The notes under the pieces: generated by a model
Told to the model about the DNA's origin: nothing
Database searches by the model: none
What the model saw: the letters and a program-made list of their open reading frames with translations, nothing else
Translations under genes and position numbers: made by a program
Part shown: piece by piece, positions 5,230 through 5,969 of the stretch
Position numbering within the stretch: the first letter of the stretch is position 1
Layout: each line of letters starts with the position of its first letter
Assembly: GCA_030705665.1 (NCBI GenBank)
Contig: JAUZQA010000267.1
Coordinates: forward strand, 1 to 5,969
Reading direction: 5' to 3'
Origin: Bacillota bacterium
Lineage (GTDB): Bacteria > Bacillota > Bacilli > Bacillales_B > DSM-18226
DNA: 5,969 bases

Positions 5230-5262
5230 AAAAATAGAGCAGATCATTACTGCTCTATTTTT
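5230..5262. terminator. Bidirectional terminator between sigK and the convergent minus-strand gene
   Basis: A perfect 13-base-pair stem (5230-5242 with 5250-5262) encloses a seven-base loop. The plus-strand 3' arm ends in five T residues, and the complementary arm gives a U-run on the minus strand, so it can end both transcripts. The minus-strand stop codon (5247-5249) lies in the loop, so the last codons of that gene form one arm. Confidence 0.9.
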
Positions 5263-5969
5263 CCTTCGGCAAGGATATTTTTCCAATTTCCTCCACCGTC
5301 AATCGACTCATATAAGTCATCCTTATAGGTTGCAAAGGCTAGCTTATTTTCATTTTTTGGATCCGTTGTGATATACGTTACTGGATTATCATAATCAAGA
5401 AATGGAATAACAACATCCTTTACTTCCCCGGTCTTAGGATTTAATTCTTTCAGGAAAATCTTTTGTTCCTCTACACTTGAAAATAATATATTATCACCCC
5501 TAAAGGTTAAGGCAGTAACCATAACCGGACCGGTAATTGCATTCATCGTATTCGAATAATCCTCTGAATAATAAATACCCGTTTTTGTAGACATGGCCAT
5601 AATGTTTCCATTTTTAGGGTGCACCGCAATCATTCCCAATGAGTCTGCCGTGAAACCGGCCAGCTTACTTTTAGTCCAATTTTCCCCGTTATTATTTTTG
5701 GAAAAATAAACACCCGGATCAAGTGTATCTGTTGGCTGTTCCATAATTAAATACATTCCATTACCAAAAAAACTTGCTGATAAGAAATGAAAATTTCCTT
5801 TTCCATAGAACCCCAGTTTATGTAATGACTTTCCTTGATCCGTACTTTCAACGATTCCCAATGGGTCTTTTAATCCAATTCCCTTTTGGGGATGCCCACT
5901 CGTTAAGAATCCGCTATTTAGTGCCTGCATACTCATTAAATTATGTTTATTAACAGTTGTTTCTAACCA
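5247..5969 (-). CDS. BNR/Asp-box beta-propeller-like protein (F510_1955 glycosylhydrolase-like), N-terminal part outside the window
   Basis: The frame runs open from the right edge to TAA 5247-5249, so the visible 240 residues are the C-terminal part. ATG 5934-5936 is probably internal, since 11 more in-frame codons precede it. The protein has repeated BNR/sortilin-like blades: GIVESTDQGKSLHKL, GVYFSKNNNGENW, GIYYSEDYSN and LYESIDGGGNW. The last is a clean Asp-box (SxDxGxxW); the others are degenerate. Motifs such as IAVHPKNGNIMAMST and YITTDPKNENKLAFAT recur between them. This pattern recalls Bacillus proteins that databases name F510_1955 family glycosylhydrolase, often predicted lipoproteins. 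The export signal would be outside the window, and no catalytic activity can be claimed from an Asp-box fold alone. It converges on sigK and shares its terminator. Confidence 0.8.
   Translation of the reverse strand, partial: WLETTVNKHNLMSMQALNSGFLTSGHPQKGIGLKDPLGIVESTDQGKSLHKLGFYGKGNFHFLSASFFGNGMYLIMEQPTDTLDPGVYFSKNNNGENWTKSKLAGFTADSLGMIAVHPKNGNIMAMSTKTGIYYSEDYSNTMNAITGPVMVTALTFRGDNILFSSVEEQKIFLKELNPKTGEVKDVVIPFLDYDNPVTYITTDPKNENKLAFATYKDDLYESIDGGGNWKNILAEGKIEQ

Noticed and set aside
1..5969. CRISPR array, insertion sequence, prophage, defence or toxin-antitoxin system
   Set aside because: No regularly spaced repeats, terminal inverted repeats with a transposase, att duplications or linked toxin/antitoxin-like small frames were seen; all confident genes are core Bacillaceae functions.

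Overview
The window is an ordinary chromosomal segment of a low-GC, endospore-forming member of the Bacillaceae (Bacillus sensu lato). The evidence is intact genes for pro-sigma-K and the sporulation checkpoint protein Sda, Bacillus-type ribosome binding sites, sigma-A promoters, frequent TTG/GTG starts, and close resemblance of YqeG, YqeH, SigK and Sda to the Bacillus subtilis proteins as I remember them. No tRNA, rRNA, CRISPR array, insertion sequence or phage gene was seen.

Layout. Positions 1-2149 (minus strand) hold the start of a housekeeping operon read yqeG -> yqeH -> aroE: a HAD-type phosphatase, a circularly permuted GTPase of 30S ribosome assembly, and shikimate dehydrogenase, the last cut by the window edge. 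Positions 2150-2587 are a divergent control region. It has a good sigma-A promoter facing yqeG, an extended -10 promoter facing sda, and between them a cluster of DnaA boxes (two perfect, three one-mismatch). Positions 2588-2755 carry the 46-codon sda gene and its terminator. Positions 2780-4403 hold the two enzymes that make phosphatidylethanolamine from CDP-diacylglycerol, transcribed divergently: psd (minus) and pssA (plus), separated by a 238-base leader region with C-tracts and inverted repeats. Positions 4425-5262 hold sigK with a candidate mother-cell promoter/SpoIIID site and a strong hairpin terminator. From 5247 to the right edge runs, on the minus strand, the C-terminal part of a BNR/Asp-box beta-propeller-like protein whose last codons lie inside the sigK terminator.

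How it fits together. Three of the units bear on the sporulation programme: the DnaA-box cluster probably couples replication status to sda, Sda blocks the KinA phosphorelay, and sigma-K runs the last mother-cell stage. psd and pssA supply membrane lipid, and yqeGH-aroE is growth-related housekeeping. sigK here is a single uninterrupted reading frame, unlike the skin-split gene of B. subtilis 168.

Several starts were moved from the longest open frame. yqeG, psd and pssA very likely start at internal TTG codons behind good Shine-Dalgarno sequences, and sigK at the second ATG. I found no evidence of a wholly new biological system. The items most worth a second look are the architecture of the DnaA-box cluster, the structured psd/pssA leader, the sigK control region, and the partial propeller protein.
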